A stretch of DNA of 64,000 nucleotides from Candidatus Vesicomyidisocius sp. Agig_15_S12 (GCA_021730225.1 CP072532.1:703230-767229), one strand, 5' to 3'. Shown: positions 18,222 to 28,691, counted from the stretch's first letter. Numbers and translations: made by a program. Notes: generated from the letters alone by a model not told the origin.

Positions 18222-18935
18222 ATGAGTAAATATAAACGTATTTTATTAAAACTTAGTGGTGAAGCACTAGCTAGTACTACAAATATAATTGACCCAATAA
18301 CACTAAATAAAATAGTTGGTATAATAAAATCAGTACTTAATCAAAATGTTGAAATAGCAATTGTTATTGGTGGTGGTAATATTTTTAGAGGTGAAACACT
18401 TACAAAAACTGGCATTAATCGAATTACTAGTGATCATATTGGAATGTTATCAACTGTCATCAATGCACTTGCTATCGCAGACACTTGTCAAAAAAATAAG
18501 ATTGATGCATTGGTCATGTCAGGCTTGTCAATAGGTGGTGGTGTATGTAATTCGATTAATCACATACACGCTAAACAAGCGTTAAAAAAAGGCAAAGTCA
18601 TTATTTTTTGTGCAGGTACAGGTAATCCATGTTTTACTACTGACACTGGTGCAGCATTACGCGCTATTGAAATTGATGCAGATGCTGTGTTTAAAGCCAC
18701 TAAAGTAGATGGTATTTATACCGATGATCCTATTAAAAATCCAAATGCAAAACGTTATAATTCATTAAGTTTCGATGAAGCAATTGAAAAAAATCTTCAA
18801 ATTATGGACGTATCTGCATTTGCACTATGCCGCAAACATGATTTAGAAATTTGTGTATTTAGCATACTAGAAAACACCAACACATTGTCAGACTTATTAA
18901 AAGGAAAACTCTTAGGCACTATTGTAAGGAAATAA
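18222..18935 (+). CDS. pyrH: uridylate kinase
   Basis: A 237-residue bacterial UMP kinase of the amino-acid-kinase fold, which phosphorylates UMP to UDP and is normally GTP-activated. Motifs are KRILLKLSGEAL, VIGGGNIFRG, DHIGMLSTVINALA, IFCAGTGNPCFTTDTGAALRA and ATKVDGIYTDDP. Length is normal. It is followed after 3 nt by frr, the usual pyrH-frr pair; the customary rpsB-tsf genes upstream are absent here. Confidence 0.96.
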   Translation: MSKYKRILLKLSGEALASTTNIIDPITLNKIVGIIKSVLNQNVEIAIVIGGGNIFRGETLTKTGINRITSDHIGMLSTVINALAIADTCQKNKIDALVMSGLSIGGGVCNSINHIHAKQALKKGKVIIFCAGTGNPCFTTDTGAALRAIEIDADAVFKATKVDGIYTDDPIKNPNAKRYNSLSFDEAIEKNLQIMDVSAFALCRKHDLEICVFSILENTNTLSDLLKGKLLGTIVRK

Positions 18936-18938
18936 ACT

Positions 18939-19496
18939 ATGTTAAATGAAATACAACAAAATGCCCAAAATAAAATGAATAAAAGTATCGACTCACTTGG
19001 AAATGCTTTTAGTAAAATTAGAGCTAGTCGTGCACACCCATCATTACTTGAACAAATTCATATAAATTATTATGGTTCTATAGTGCCACTATCTCAAGTA
19101 GCTAATATCAGTACAGAGGATTCAAGAACACTTAAAGCATCTCCATGGGAAAAGGATATGGTATCTGTAATTGAAAAAGCCATTATGACATCAGATTTAG
19201 GACTTAACCCACAAACCATAGGTCAAGTAATACGTATTCATTTACCACCACTTACTCAAGAGCGTCGAGGTGAACTAGTAAAAGTCGTCAAAGATGAAGC
19301 AGAAAAAGCTAAAATTGCTATTCGCAATATTCGTCGTGATGCTAATTCTAATTTTAAAGAATTATTAAAAGAAAAAGAAATTTCAAAAGATGAGGCTAGA
19401 AAAGCAGAATACGATATTCAAAAAATTACTGACAAATATATTAAAAAAATAGAAATTAACCTTAATAAAAAAGAAGATTCTTTATTAGAAATTTAA
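18939..19496 (+). CDS. frr: ribosome recycling factor
   Basis: A 185-residue tRNA-mimic protein that, with EF-G, splits post-termination ribosomes. It shows the family pattern in order: [15 protein letters not shown], the [11 protein letters not shown] hinge region, [40 protein letters not shown] and a C-terminal three-helix-bundle strand. It follows pyrH by 3 nt and is closed by a strong hairpin terminator. Confidence 0.96.
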   Translation: MLNEIQQNAQNKMNKSIDSLGNAFSKIRASRAHPSLLEQIHINYYGSIVPLSQVANISTEDSRTLKASPWEKDMVSVIEKAIMTSDLGLNPQTIGQVIRIHLPPLTQERRGELVKVVKDEAEKAKIAIRNIRRDANSNFKELLKEKEISKDEARKAEYDIQKITDKYIKKIEINLNKKEDSLLEI

Positions 19497-19520
19497 TCTA
19501 TAACCTTGAAATAGTTATGG

Positions 19521-19565
19521 TTAGTCAATAAAAAGCCGATATAAAACGAGCTTTTTATTGACTAA
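19521..19565. terminator. bidirectional hairpin terminator between frr and the convergent exported-protein gene
   Basis: TTAGTCAATAAAAAGC at 19521-19536 is perfectly complementary to 19550-19565, giving a 16-bp stem with a 13-nt loop. The A-run in one arm and the T-run in the other place U-rich sequence at the stem end on both strands, so it can end transcription from both sides. Confidence 0.8.
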
Positions 19566-19581
19566 TAAACATTAATTTTGG

Positions 19582-19971
19582 TTATTCTTGGTTATTCTCT
19601 ACGCAAGTAAAATAATCTTCCCATCTCTCAGGAGAAAATAATGTACCCATTTCATCAATTGGACCTGTATTATACAAAATACCACTAGCTAACGCTTGTT
19701 CAAATCTTTTTATGTTAACATTGGGTAAATTAAGTCTATTTTTACAAGCTTCATGTACTACTAATATCACTGAAGAATCAGATACAGTTTCTCTAACTAC
19801 CCTGGAAGTTTCAATTAATGGTATTGTATCAAGGTTGTACTCACTCTTCACTACAATTTTATTAAAGATCGGTTCAATAAGTTCCATTTCCATATTACGA
19901 TTATCTCCACCAGCCATTACACCGCCTACTAATACATATATTACAACAAAACTAAGTATTTTACTTATCAT
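19582..19971 (-). CDS. small exported protein of unknown function
   Basis: A 129-residue product with a clear Sec signal peptide (MISKILSFVVIYVLVGGVMA, cleavage near residue 20) and a strong GGAGGT six bases before the ATG, so expression is well supported. The mature part is acidic and hydrophilic with two cysteines (HEACKNRLN and YFTCVEN) that could form one periplasmic disulfide. I do not recognise the family. It converges on frr across a shared terminator and is followed upstream by 800 bp with no gene, so its context gives no functional hint. Confidence 0.72.
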   Translation of the reverse strand: MISKILSFVVIYVLVGGVMAGGDNRNMEMELIEPIFNKIVVKSEYNLDTIPLIETSRVVRETVSDSSVILVVHEACKNRLNLPNVNIKRFEQALASGILYNTGPIDEMGTLFSPERWEDYFTCVENNQE

Positions 19972-20735
19972 TTTTATACCTCCAAATTATTCAAAAAATT
20001 AACTTATCCACATTTTTTGAATCTTTATTTTAAACTACTTATTATAGTATCACCATTCTTACACGGATTTATACTGAATAATTTTTATAAATGTACTATA
20101 TCAATTTCGCCTTATAAAAATCGCTAACATAACCCATTATTTAGCATAAATACCCATATTAGATTGGTCATTCACCATAGCATATTATTCTTCATATCAA
20201 GCCCACTTAAAAAACAAATCTGTTCTTAATATGATCTCTCATAATGGATACCTATCTTTACAACTATACCACATGCTAAAATTATACCAAATATTGAATC
20301 GTTCTTATTATTTAATTATTATTCTCAAGTTATTCACACGTTAATTAACAATCCAACAAACGCACTCATATTACCATTATTCCTAGAATAACAACTAAAA
20401 AATATTTATTTAACATGGTATATTCTATAGGTGTTTTATATAATCAAAAACCAAGATTGTACTTAAAAAATTAGGAAATATCATTAATCCAAATAGAAAA
20501 AACCTATAGAAACGCTTATCACTGATTAGAAAAGAGTTAAAAAATAATCCCAAAAGAGTACTATGATAAAATATACTAAATGTTTAGTTTAAAGATACAG
20601 AATTTAAAAACATTCAGTTCCTATGTACAATTAAAAATATACCTAAATAATAACGATAAATCACAATCTCTTGAAAAATTTTCAAGTTTCAGAATAATAA
20701 CCGGATTTATAGCACTTCAACGTATAATTTTTTGT
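19972..20735. other. long gene-free stretch upstream of znuA
   Basis: Roughly 760 bp of AT-rich sequence with stops in every frame and no ORF of coding character. A small palindrome CTTGAAAA-A-TTTTCAAG lies at 20670-20686. It may be decayed coding sequence, but I could not identify an ancestor. Confidence 0.5.
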
Positions 20736-20763
20736 TTGTTAAAAACAAATTGAGCAGTATAAT
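20736..20763 (+). promoter_or_regulatory. putative sigma-70 promoter of znuA-bioC
   Basis: TTGTTA at 20736-20741 and TATAAT at 20758-20763 are separated by 16 bp, about 27 nt before the znuA ATG. A short dyad TTTGTT-AAA-AACAAA overlaps the -35. No Zur-box consensus is evident. Confidence 0.5.
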
Positions 20764-20790
20764 TATTTCCTTATTTTAGAAAAAATAATT

Positions 20791-21669
20791 ATGATTTCTC
20801 GTTTTCTCTTAACAACACTATTATTTTCTGTAAATATCTTTGCAGAGCCAAATATTGTAGTTAGTATTAAGCCTATTCATTCTATTGTTAGTAGCTTAAC
20901 TCAAGGAATAACAACACCAAAATTATTACTAACAACCAATCAATCAGCGCATCATACTCATCTAAAACCATCACAGTTATCGTTATTAAGTCATGCAGAC
21001 TTAGCTATTTTTATTCATCCTAACCTTGAAGGTGGGCTTAAAAAAATATTAAATAATCTTAGTGATAATAAAAAACTAATTATTGGTAACATAGAAGATA
21101 TTCATCTTATACATAATAAAGAATACAATGAATACGAACTTTATGAACATCAAAAAACAACTAACTATCATCTTTGGCTAGACATAAATAATATGCAAAT
21201 ATTTGCAAAAGAATTGATTGAAAAATTGATTAAAATTGACCCCAATAACCAGTTAAATTACACAAATAATTTAGACAAACTTAATAAAAATTTAGACAAA
21301 CTAAAACAAGATATTAATCAAAAGTTATTATCTTACAAATCTAAAATTATTGCAAGTTATTCTAATACCTTTGATTATTTTATTAATGCTAATCAATTAA
21401 AGAAATCAATCAATATTACGAATTACCACGGAGAAAGGTTAAGTATATCTAAAATACTTAAAGCTAAAAAAATAATGAAAAATACACAAACACAATGTTT
21501 ACTTACCACCATAGAAGTATCAAAAAAACGGACTAATCCACTGATTAAAGGTTTGAATATAAATTCAGTAAATATTGATATTATAGGTTTTAATATTCAA
21601 CAAAAATCTAATCATTATTTTAAACTGATGCATAATATTACCAATAAAGTTATTCAATGTCTCAAATAA
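20791..21669 (+). CDS. znuA: zinc/manganese ABC-transporter substrate-binding protein (ZnuA-like)
   Basis: A 292-residue periplasmic cluster A-I binding protein with a signal peptide ending near AEP (residue 19). The N-lobe carries the VSIKPIHSIV start and the first metal histidine in SAHHTHLKPSQLSLL; a His/Glu-containing loop leads to YHLWLDINNM with the second histidine. Where family members have the third ligand (FHDAYGYF), this protein reads YSNTFDYF, so that histidine is replaced by serine. The C-terminal lobe is short. No permease or ATPase gene (znuB, znuC) is adjacent, unlike usual operons. The stop overlaps bioC by 13 nt. Zinc is the usual substrate but the altered site makes specificity uncertain. 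Confidence 0.82.
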   Translation: MISRFLLTTLLFSVNIFAEPNIVVSIKPIHSIVSSLTQGITTPKLLLTTNQSAHHTHLKPSQLSLLSHADLAIFIHPNLEGGLKKILNNLSDNKKLIIGNIEDIHLIHNKEYNEYELYEHQKTTNYHLWLDINNMQIFAKELIEKLIKIDPNNQLNYTNNLDKLNKNLDKLKQDINQKLLSYKSKIIASYSNTFDYFINANQLKKSINITNYHGERLSISKILKAKKIMKNTQTQCLLTTIEVSKKRTNPLIKGLNINSVNIDIIGFNIQQKSNHYFKLMHNITNKVIQCLK

Positions 21670-22445
21670 GGCTTTCATTTAATAAAGCCTCAAATAATTA
21701 CGATAATCACGCATTTTTACAAAAAGAAATTGCTATTAGGTTAGATAAAAAACTTAATACTATTTCATCTAAAGCTGATATCATTCTTGATCTTGGTGCA
21801 GGTACTGGTTTACTCAGCAAACAGTTAACTAAGTGCTTTTTAAACTCAAAGATTATTTGTATAGACTTCTCCCAAAAATCCTTAAAATACAACCCATCTA
21901 GTAACAAGATTTGTGCTAATGCTAATTATTTACCCTTACTTAATAATAGTATTGATATAATTACTTCTAATTTAATGATGCAATGGTGTCCAGATCTTGA
22001 TACTTTATTCTCAGAATGTTTTCGTGTGCTTAAAAATGATGGATTATTTTTATTCTCTACCTTTGGTCCAGACACACTAAAAGAATTAAAAAATAGCTGG
22101 GCAATTGTGGATGATAAAACACATGTCAATACTTTTATTGATATGCATGATATTGGTGATCAAATGTTACAAAACAGATTTCAAAATCCTGTAATGGAAA
22201 TGGAAACTTGGACACTTACTTATCAAACAGTCATTGACTTATTGCATGATCTTAAGGCCATTGGCGCTCAAACAGTTATCAAACGTTCAAAATCACTAAC
22301 TGGTAAAAATAAGTTCAAGCTAATGATTAAAATGTATGAATCTTACAAAAATAATGGAAAATTACCAGTAACTTATGAAGTAATTTATGGACATGCATGG
22401 AAACAAATAAATAATATTGACAATATCACTCTTGAAAACCATTAA
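21657..22445 (+). CDS. bioC: malonyl-ACP O-methyltransferase BioC
   Basis: A 262-residue SAM-dependent class I methyltransferase. Motif I is ILDLGAGTGLLSKQL, motif II lies around IICIDFSQKSLKY, and the middle region NLMMQWCPDLDTLFSECFRVLKNDGLFLFSTFGPDTLKEL is diagnostic of BioC (W.D....F.E..RVLK.gG...FsTFGPdTL.EL). It methylates malonyl-ACP to disguise it for pimeloyl synthesis, the first step of biotin production. It starts inside the last codons of znuA, a translationally coupled but functionally odd pairing. The other bio genes are not in the window. Confidence 0.88.
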   Translation: MSQIRLSFNKASNNYDNHAFLQKEIAIRLDKKLNTISSKADIILDLGAGTGLLSKQLTKCFLNSKIICIDFSQKSLKYNPSSNKICANANYLPLLNNSIDIITSNLMMQWCPDLDTLFSECFRVLKNDGLFLFSTFGPDTLKELKNSWAIVDDKTHVNTFIDMHDIGDQMLQNRFQNPVMEMETWTLTYQTVIDLLHDLKAIGAQTVIKRSKSLTGKNKFKLMIKMYESYKNNGKLPVTYEVIYGHAWKQINNIDNITLENH

Positions 22446-23754
22446 AAAATTCATTAAGATAATTAAGTAACAGCGCCTGTTCTTTCTAAAATAGATTCAA
22501 CTTTACTAACTAGTAATTTAGATAAAATTATCGCCCATACCTACCCTATTCCATATTTATATTAATCTAAGTAACTATATAAACTAGATAATTATATTAT
22601 ATTGGCTGGCCCCTAGCAAGAACTGTAAATACGTCTTCATTATCATAAACATACATCATTAATATTATTTTCAACAGTATAATAAACATCATCTGTACTT
22701 AACAAAGAATCTAGATGAGATAAATAAATATAAACTTAAAAATATCTATTAAATATAACAGTAGTATTATTGAATAATAGCACTTGAAATAATTCCCTAC
22801 TCATTAGTAATGATATTAAAATTTTGATTTAAAATTTAGTAGAGTGATTGACAGTTTGTAATACTCTTTGTTCTTACGTACCGTCAATTTTTATTATCTT
22901 TTCCTATTGTTGTACTATTTTTTTCATTATGTTTCATCTTTTATACTTTTTACTCATAAATACAGTAAACGCTAAATATTAATTTATATTTCTCACCTTA
23001 TTTCTCTTTCTTATTGACAATAAGTTACTCTTTATCAAAAATTTTTATATTTTTATATATTTACAGACATCAATTTTAAATTGAAATAAATACTTAGTAT
23101 TATGTATACTTATTAAAATTATCATCTATAACATATTATTTTATTCTAAAAATATTATATCAAATTAACTCATTAAATTAGTTAAACATACTAATAGATT
23201 TTCAGTAAAATTAAAAAAGATTTAATCTTTTTATTGGCTGTTTATATTTAATCAATAAATATCACTGTACTGTTATAGACTCCAATTTACTTTAAATTAT
23301 TGTGTATTGTGTAAGTAACCACTCTTTGGTTCATGTAATAAAATCTGACGTCTACTACTCTTTCAGCAAGAATAAGAAATCATTAACCCAAAACCATTTA
23401 CATGCTCAAGAAACAAAATAACTCTCGTAGGAACCATAATCTATTCTCAATTAAATCAAGCTTTATTATTTATAATCCAAGTTACACAAGTTCTTGATAG
23501 CACGCTAAATAACACTAACAACATGAATAAGTTACTCTACCGCCTTTATTTTTAATAATTTTATAAACTTACTCAACAAAAAAAATTATTACAATGTCAA
23601 CTCTTTGTAAGTACAATCTTAATTCTACCCCCATATTAACAATAGAAGTAATAGTCTTTAAAGAATTTATTAAACATAAATTTTCAATAACAATTCCTAT
23701 CTAGGAACTAAAATTATCACTATATACAATAAAACTTTATGAACATGGTTTAGT
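22446..23754. other. 1.3 kb gene-free stretch between bioC and nuoN
   Basis: The longest non-coding interval of the window. Both strands are full of stops, base composition is even more AT-rich than in genes, and I recognise no protein fragment. A small hairpin CTTATT-GAC-AATAAG lies near 23010. It probably represents one or more fully eroded genes downstream of the nuo operon. Confidence 0.5.
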
Positions 23755-25209
23755 TTAGAATAGTGACAGTACTAATTGTATCAAGAAGTCTGGAAATAAA
23801 CCAACTACAAGTATTAAGATGACATTCATTGATAAAACTAATTGCATATCCATTGATGCATTAATAGTTATTTTGTTATCAATTTCATCAAAATACATAA
23901 ATTTAATAATTTGTAAATAATAATAGGTACTAATAACAGCAAAAATAACAGCAAAAATTGCAATAGTTATAAAACCAGATGATACTATTTGTTGAAGGAT
24001 AAAGAATTTTGAATAAAAACCAAGCAATGGAGGAATACCTGCCATAGATAACATGACAATTAACATCATTAGTGCAAACCATGGTGAATGTTTACTAAGA
24101 CCTTTAAAATCAGAAACTTGATCTACTTCAAAACCTTGTTTATTCAGTAGGATAATCATACCAAAGGCTGCCAAACTCATTAATATATATACCAACGTAT
24201 AAAATATTGCTGCACTATAACCAGTTAATGTTCCAGTCACAAAACCAAGCATGATAAAACCAACATGTGAAATTGTTGAATAAGCTAACATACGTTTAAT
24301 GTTAGTTTGCATAAGTGCCACTACAGAACCTAGTGTAATGGATAAAATAGACAATACCATAAATAAATCTGACCAATAGGAGTGCATACTACCTAGACCA
24401 TCAACTAAAATACGTATCAATATAGAAATCGCTGCAATTTTAGGTACAGTTGAGATAAAAAGTGTAACTGAAGTGGGTGCACCTTGATAGACATCTGGTA
24501 CCCACATATGAAAAGGAACAGAACCTAATTTAAAAGCAATACCAATAACTAAGAACACTAAGCCAAAATTAATAATCAGAGTTCTTCTTGAATTAAGATC
24601 TGTATTAGATACAAAATTGGCAATTTCATTAATATTTAGACTACCACTAATACCATAAATCATACTCATACCGTATAACAATATAGCAGACGCAATTGCG
24701 CCTAATATAAAATACTTAAGTGCAGCTTCAATAGCATATACCCTTTCATGCGCAATAGCAATTAATGCGTATAATGACAAAGATAAGATTTCTAACCCTA
24801 GATATAATGTTAATAAACTATAACCAGACACCATTACCATCATACCTAGTATTGATAATAAAACCAGAATAAAATACTCACTCCTAAAAAGTAAATGTGC
24901 CCTTAAATAATGACGTGAGTAAACCATAGCAATCATCGTAGCAATCATTATAAACACTTTAAATACTGATGCCATATTATCTAGTATGAATGAACCACTA
25001 AAAATAATTACCTGAGGATGATCAATTAAATTGAATGATAATATTCCACTAATTAATAAACTTAGTTGGGTTAGGTAATATGTAACTTGTTGAGAATATT
25101 TATTTAAAAACAAATCTAGCAATAAAATTACTACAATTGCACTGAGTAAAAATATTTCTGGTAACACGACCCATAAAGATGATGTGTCAAATTCGATAAA
25201 ATTATTCAT
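23755..25209 (-). CDS. nuoN: NADH-quinone oxidoreductase subunit N
   Basis: A 484-residue, 13-14-span proton-channel subunit of complex I, homologous to Mrp antiporter subunits. Conserved elements are LYLGLEILSLSLYALIA with the key glutamate, LKYFILGAIASAILLYG with the membrane lysine, KLGSVPFHMWVPDVYQGAPTSVTLFISTVPK, and RMLAYSTISHVGFIMLG. It is the last gene of nuoA-N, 10 nt after nuoM. No hairpin terminator is visible beyond its stop. Confidence 0.96.
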   Translation of the reverse strand: MNNFIEFDTSSLWVVLPEIFLLSAIVVILLLDLFLNKYSQQVTYYLTQLSLLISGILSFNLIDHPQVIIFSGSFILDNMASVFKVFIMIATMIAMVYSRHYLRAHLLFRSEYFILVLLSILGMMVMVSGYSLLTLYLGLEILSLSLYALIAIAHERVYAIEAALKYFILGAIASAILLYGMSMIYGISGSLNINEIANFVSNTDLNSRRTLIINFGLVFLVIGIAFKLGSVPFHMWVPDVYQGAPTSVTLFISTVPKIAAISILIRILVDGLGSMHSYWSDLFMVLSILSITLGSVVALMQTNIKRMLAYSTISHVGFIMLGFVTGTLTGYSAAIFYTLVYILMSLAAFGMIILLNKQGFEVDQVSDFKGLSKHSPWFALMMLIVMLSMAGIPPLLGFYSKFFILQQIVSSGFITIAIFAVIFAVISTYYYLQIIKFMYFDEIDNKITINASMDMQLVLSMNVILILVVGLFPDFLIQLVLSLF

Positions 25210-25219
25210 AAGTTAATAT

Positions 25220-26725
25220 TTAAAGTTTAGACGTTAAAGCTTGATGTAATAAATGTTCAATTGAAATGTGCATTAACTCAATCACTGGTTGTGGATATAA
25301 GCCAATAACTAATACTACTATTGCCAAAATTGCAAGAATTGAAAACTCACGAGCATTAATATCTTTTAACATTGATACAGCAGGATTAGTAATAACTCCA
25401 AAAAAAACTCTTTTTACCATCCATAATGTATATGCTGCGCCTATAATTAATGTGCTTGCCGCTAATACACCATACCAAATATTTGCTTGAATAGCGCCTA
25501 AGATAACCATAAATTCCCCTACAAATCCTGAAGTACCTGGCAACCCCACATTAGCCATTGCAAATAATATAACGAATCCTGTAAATTTAGGCATAGTATT
25601 AATCACACCCCCATAGGTTGATATCTCTCTGGAATGCAAACGATCATACAAAACACCAACTACCAAAAACATAGCAGCTGAGATAAAACCATGTGAAATC
25701 ATTTGCACCATAGCACCTTCAAGACCTAATAATGATCCTTCTATCATCTCTTGCTTATAGCTCAAAAATACAGTAAATATACCTAGTGTTACAAAACCCA
25801 TATGCGAGATTGAAGAATAAGCTATAAGTTTTTTTATATCAAGTTGCACAAGTGCAATAAAACCAATATAAACAATGGCAATAAGTGATAATATGATTAT
25901 GATTTCTGAAAACTCTAATGAAGCATCAGGTATAATAGGAAGGGAGAGACGAAAAAAACCATAACCACCCATTTTAAGCATAATTGCAGCTAGAATAACA
26001 GAGCCACCTGTTGGTGCTTGTACATGTGCATCTGGTAGCCAAGTATGCATAGGAAACATAGGTACTTTAACAGCAAATGCCATAAAAAATGCCCAAAAAA
26101 TATAGCTTTGTTCCGTAAAACTTAATTTTAAGTTATGCATATCAATGATTGCAAATGATCCGCCTTTGTTGTACATATAAATTATAGATAATAGCATAAA
26201 CACTGAACCCAAGAAGGTATATAGGAAAAACTTAATAGATGCGTACACACGGTTTACACCACCCCAAATACCAATAATCAACAACATAGGAATTAATGAT
26301 GCCTCCCAAAATACATAGAACAAAATAGCGTCTAATGAAGAAAATACACCAATAATTAACCCCTCCATCATTAAAAATGCCGCCATATAGTGAGAGCATC
26401 TTTTAGTAACCACTTCCCAGCCTGCAATAATGACTAAAATTGTTGAAAAGGTTGTAAGAATAATAAGTGGTATAGAGATACCATCTACGCCAATATGATA
26501 ATTTATATTAAATTGTGATATCCAAGACAATTTTTCAACAAACTGCATTAAATGTGTTGAGGCATCAAAAGATGTATAAAGATTTAATGATATAACGAAA
26601 ATAAGAATTGAAAGTATCAAACTTACCCAACGTGCTATATTAGCACGATCATTACCAATAAATATAACCAATACACCAGAGAAAATTGGCAACCAAATTA
26701 GTAAACTAAGTAACGAAATTCCCAT
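25220..26725 (-). CDS. nuoM: NADH-quinone oxidoreductase subunit M
   Basis: A 501-residue antiporter-like proton-pumping subunit of complex I. Motifs include FYVFWEASLIPMLLIIGIWG (the conserved Glu of helix 5), KVPMFPMHTWLPDAHVQAPTGGSVILA, KKLIAYSSISHMGFVTLG and GFVGEFMVILG near the end. It is 2 nt downstream of nuoL and 10 nt upstream of nuoN. Length matches the family. Confidence 0.97.
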   Translation of the reverse strand: MGISLLSLLIWLPIFSGVLVIFIGNDRANIARWVSLILSILIFVISLNLYTSFDASTHLMQFVEKLSWISQFNINYHIGVDGISIPLIILTTFSTILVIIAGWEVVTKRCSHYMAAFLMMEGLIIGVFSSLDAILFYVFWEASLIPMLLIIGIWGGVNRVYASIKFFLYTFLGSVFMLLSIIYMYNKGGSFAIIDMHNLKLSFTEQSYIFWAFFMAFAVKVPMFPMHTWLPDAHVQAPTGGSVILAAIMLKMGGYGFFRLSLPIIPDASLEFSEIIIILSLIAIVYIGFIALVQLDIKKLIAYSSISHMGFVTLGIFTVFLSYKQEMIEGSLLGLEGAMVQMISHGFISAAMFLVVGVLYDRLHSREISTYGGVINTMPKFTGFVILFAMANVGLPGTSGFVGEFMVILGAIQANIWYGVLAASTLIIGAAYTLWMVKRVFFGVITNPAVSMLKDINAREFSILAILAIVVLVIGLYPQPVIELMHISIEHLLHQALTSKL

Positions 26726-26727
26726 AA

Positions 26728-28689
26728 TTAAAACTCAAAAAATGGGTTTTCGCCCGTAAACAGCACCCAAGTTAAAATAATTAATAAACTAAAAATCATT
26801 AAAAAAGCATAGTGATAAACATAGCCTGTTTGAATGAGACGTAAAATTTTACCAACTAAGATAATGAGTTTGGTACTACCATTAACTAGTAACTTATCAA
26901 TTAAACTAGTATCTGATACCTTATATAAAAAGTTTCCTAGTTTCTTAACCCCGCTAACAAAAATAAGATCATTAAAACGATCAAAACCATACAAAGATTC
27001 AAGCACATAATTAGTACGATAATATTTCTTTTGTACCCAATCAGCCCACTGCACTTTATAAATTGAAAATAACCAAGCGGTGGCAATACCACCTATCATC
27101 ATCCAAAATGGTAAAGTTTGTATCGCATGAGGAATCATTAAGGCTGCACTGTGAAATTCATATTTCAATTTAGCCATAGAAATATGACTTGAAGCAACAG
27201 TAATAGCATTATCTAACCAACCATTAAACAACATAAATTCAATCGTAAAATATCCAATCATTAAAGATGGAATAGCTAATACAATTAATGGAAATATGAT
27301 TGAAGATGCAGACTCATGTAGATGTTTAGCAGTATGTACATCTATCCTAGATTCTCCATGAAATACCAAAAAAAACATTCTTAATGAATAAAAAGAAGTA
27401 ATAAACACACCTACTACTACTGCAACATAAACCCAACTTGAATACGATAATGATGAAAAATACACCGCTTCAATAATCATATCTTTTGAATAAAAGCCTG
27501 AAAAACCTGGAAAGCCAACCAGGGCCAGTATACCAATAAGTGCAGTCCAATAAGTAATTGGCATTTTTTTGCGTAATCCACCCATCTTACGAATATCTTG
27601 CTGATGATGCATAGCAACAATAACTGAGCCTGCAACTAAAAATAACAATGCTTTAAAAAATGCGTGTGTCATTAGATGAAAAATAGCAACTGAATAAGCA
27701 CTAACTCCTAAAGCAACCGTCATATAACCCAATTGTGACAAAGTTGAATAAGCCACTACTTTTTTAATATCATTTTGTACAATAGCAAGTAATCCCATAA
27801 ACAAAGCAGTAATTGCACCTACAACCATAACTACTGTTAAAGCAATATCACTTAGTTCAAACATAGGTGACATACGTGATACCATGAAAATACCTGCAGT
27901 CACCATAGTGGCTGCATGAATTAGAGCTGAAATCGGTGTAGGACCTTCCATTGAACCTGGTAGCCAAACATGTAGTGGTACTTGTGCAGATTTTCCCATT
28001 GCACCGACAAATAGTAATAAACAAATAACAGTAATAAGATCTATCCCCCAAAGCTGTTGACCTATCGTCTTTTCAAGACTCAAAAATACCTCCGTATAAT
28101 CCAACGAGCCACTAAATACCAATACCAAACTAATCCCTAATAAAAAGCCAAAATCACCCACGCGATTAACTAAAAAAGCTTTCAAATTTGCTTGCACTGC
28201 TCTTTCTTTATAATGCCAAAAACCAATTAATAAGTATGAAACCAATCCAACTGCTTCCCAGCCAAAAAAAAGCTGCATAAAATTATTACTCATTATCAAT
28301 ATAAACATTGAAAATGTAAACAATGAAATATAACTAAAAAACTTCGTATAACCTGCATCATTATACATATAACCAATAGTATAAATATGTACCATAAGTG
28401 AGATAAAAGATACAACTACTAGCATCACTGCTGTTAAATTATCAATTAAAAAACCAACACTAATATTTAAATTATTAATTTGTATCCAGGTATAAAGATT
28501 TTGATTAAACACTTCACCCCGCTCTAAAATATGATAATTAAACACATATAGGGATAATACAGTTGAAATCAATAAACCTAAAATAGTCAACGTATGTGTT
28601 ACTGTTTTACCAAGTATGGTACCAAAAAATCCTGCAATAACTGCGCCTACTAAAGGTGAAAGTGCAATTATTAAATAAATTTTTTCCAT
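26728..28689 (-). CDS. nuoL: NADH-quinone oxidoreductase subunit L
   Basis: A 653-residue distal proton-pumping subunit of complex I. It holds FFGWEAVGLVSYLLIGFW, KSAQVPLHVWLPGSMEGPTP (usually LPDAMEGPTPV; here Gly-Ser replaces Asp-Ala), KKVVAYSTLSQLGYMTVALG and a long C-terminal amphipathic helix region ending in a final membrane span, which lies along the membrane arm. It sits 2 nt after nuoK and before nuoM. Confidence 0.97.
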   Translation of the reverse strand: MEKIYLIIALSPLVGAVIAGFFGTILGKTVTHTLTILGLLISTVLSLYVFNYHILERGEVFNQNLYTWIQINNLNISVGFLIDNLTAVMLVVVSFISLMVHIYTIGYMYNDAGYTKFFSYISLFTFSMFILIMSNNFMQLFFGWEAVGLVSYLLIGFWHYKERAVQANLKAFLVNRVGDFGFLLGISLVLVFSGSLDYTEVFLSLEKTIGQQLWGIDLITVICLLLFVGAMGKSAQVPLHVWLPGSMEGPTPISALIHAATMVTAGIFMVSRMSPMFELSDIALTVVMVVGAITALFMGLLAIVQNDIKKVVAYSTLSQLGYMTVALGVSAYSVAIFHLMTHAFFKALLFLVAGSVIVAMHHQQDIRKMGGLRKKMPITYWTALIGILALVGFPGFSGFYSKDMIIEAVYFSSLSYSSWVYVAVVVGVFITSFYSLRMFFLVFHGESRIDVHTAKHLHESASSIIFPLIVLAIPSLMIGYFTIEFMLFNGWLDNAITVASSHISMAKLKYEFHSAALMIPHAIQTLPFWMMIGGIATAWLFSIYKVQWADWVQKKYYRTNYVLESLYGFDRFNDLIFVSGVKKLGNFLYKVSDTSLIDKLLVNGSTKLIILVGKILRLIQTGYVYHYAFLMIFSLLIILTWVLFTGENPFFEF

Positions 28690-28691
28690 TA

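Noticed and set aside
20700-20790. possible Zur box before znuA
   Set aside because: The TTTGTT-AAA-AACAAA dyad does not match the known Zur consensus, so only a promoter is called.
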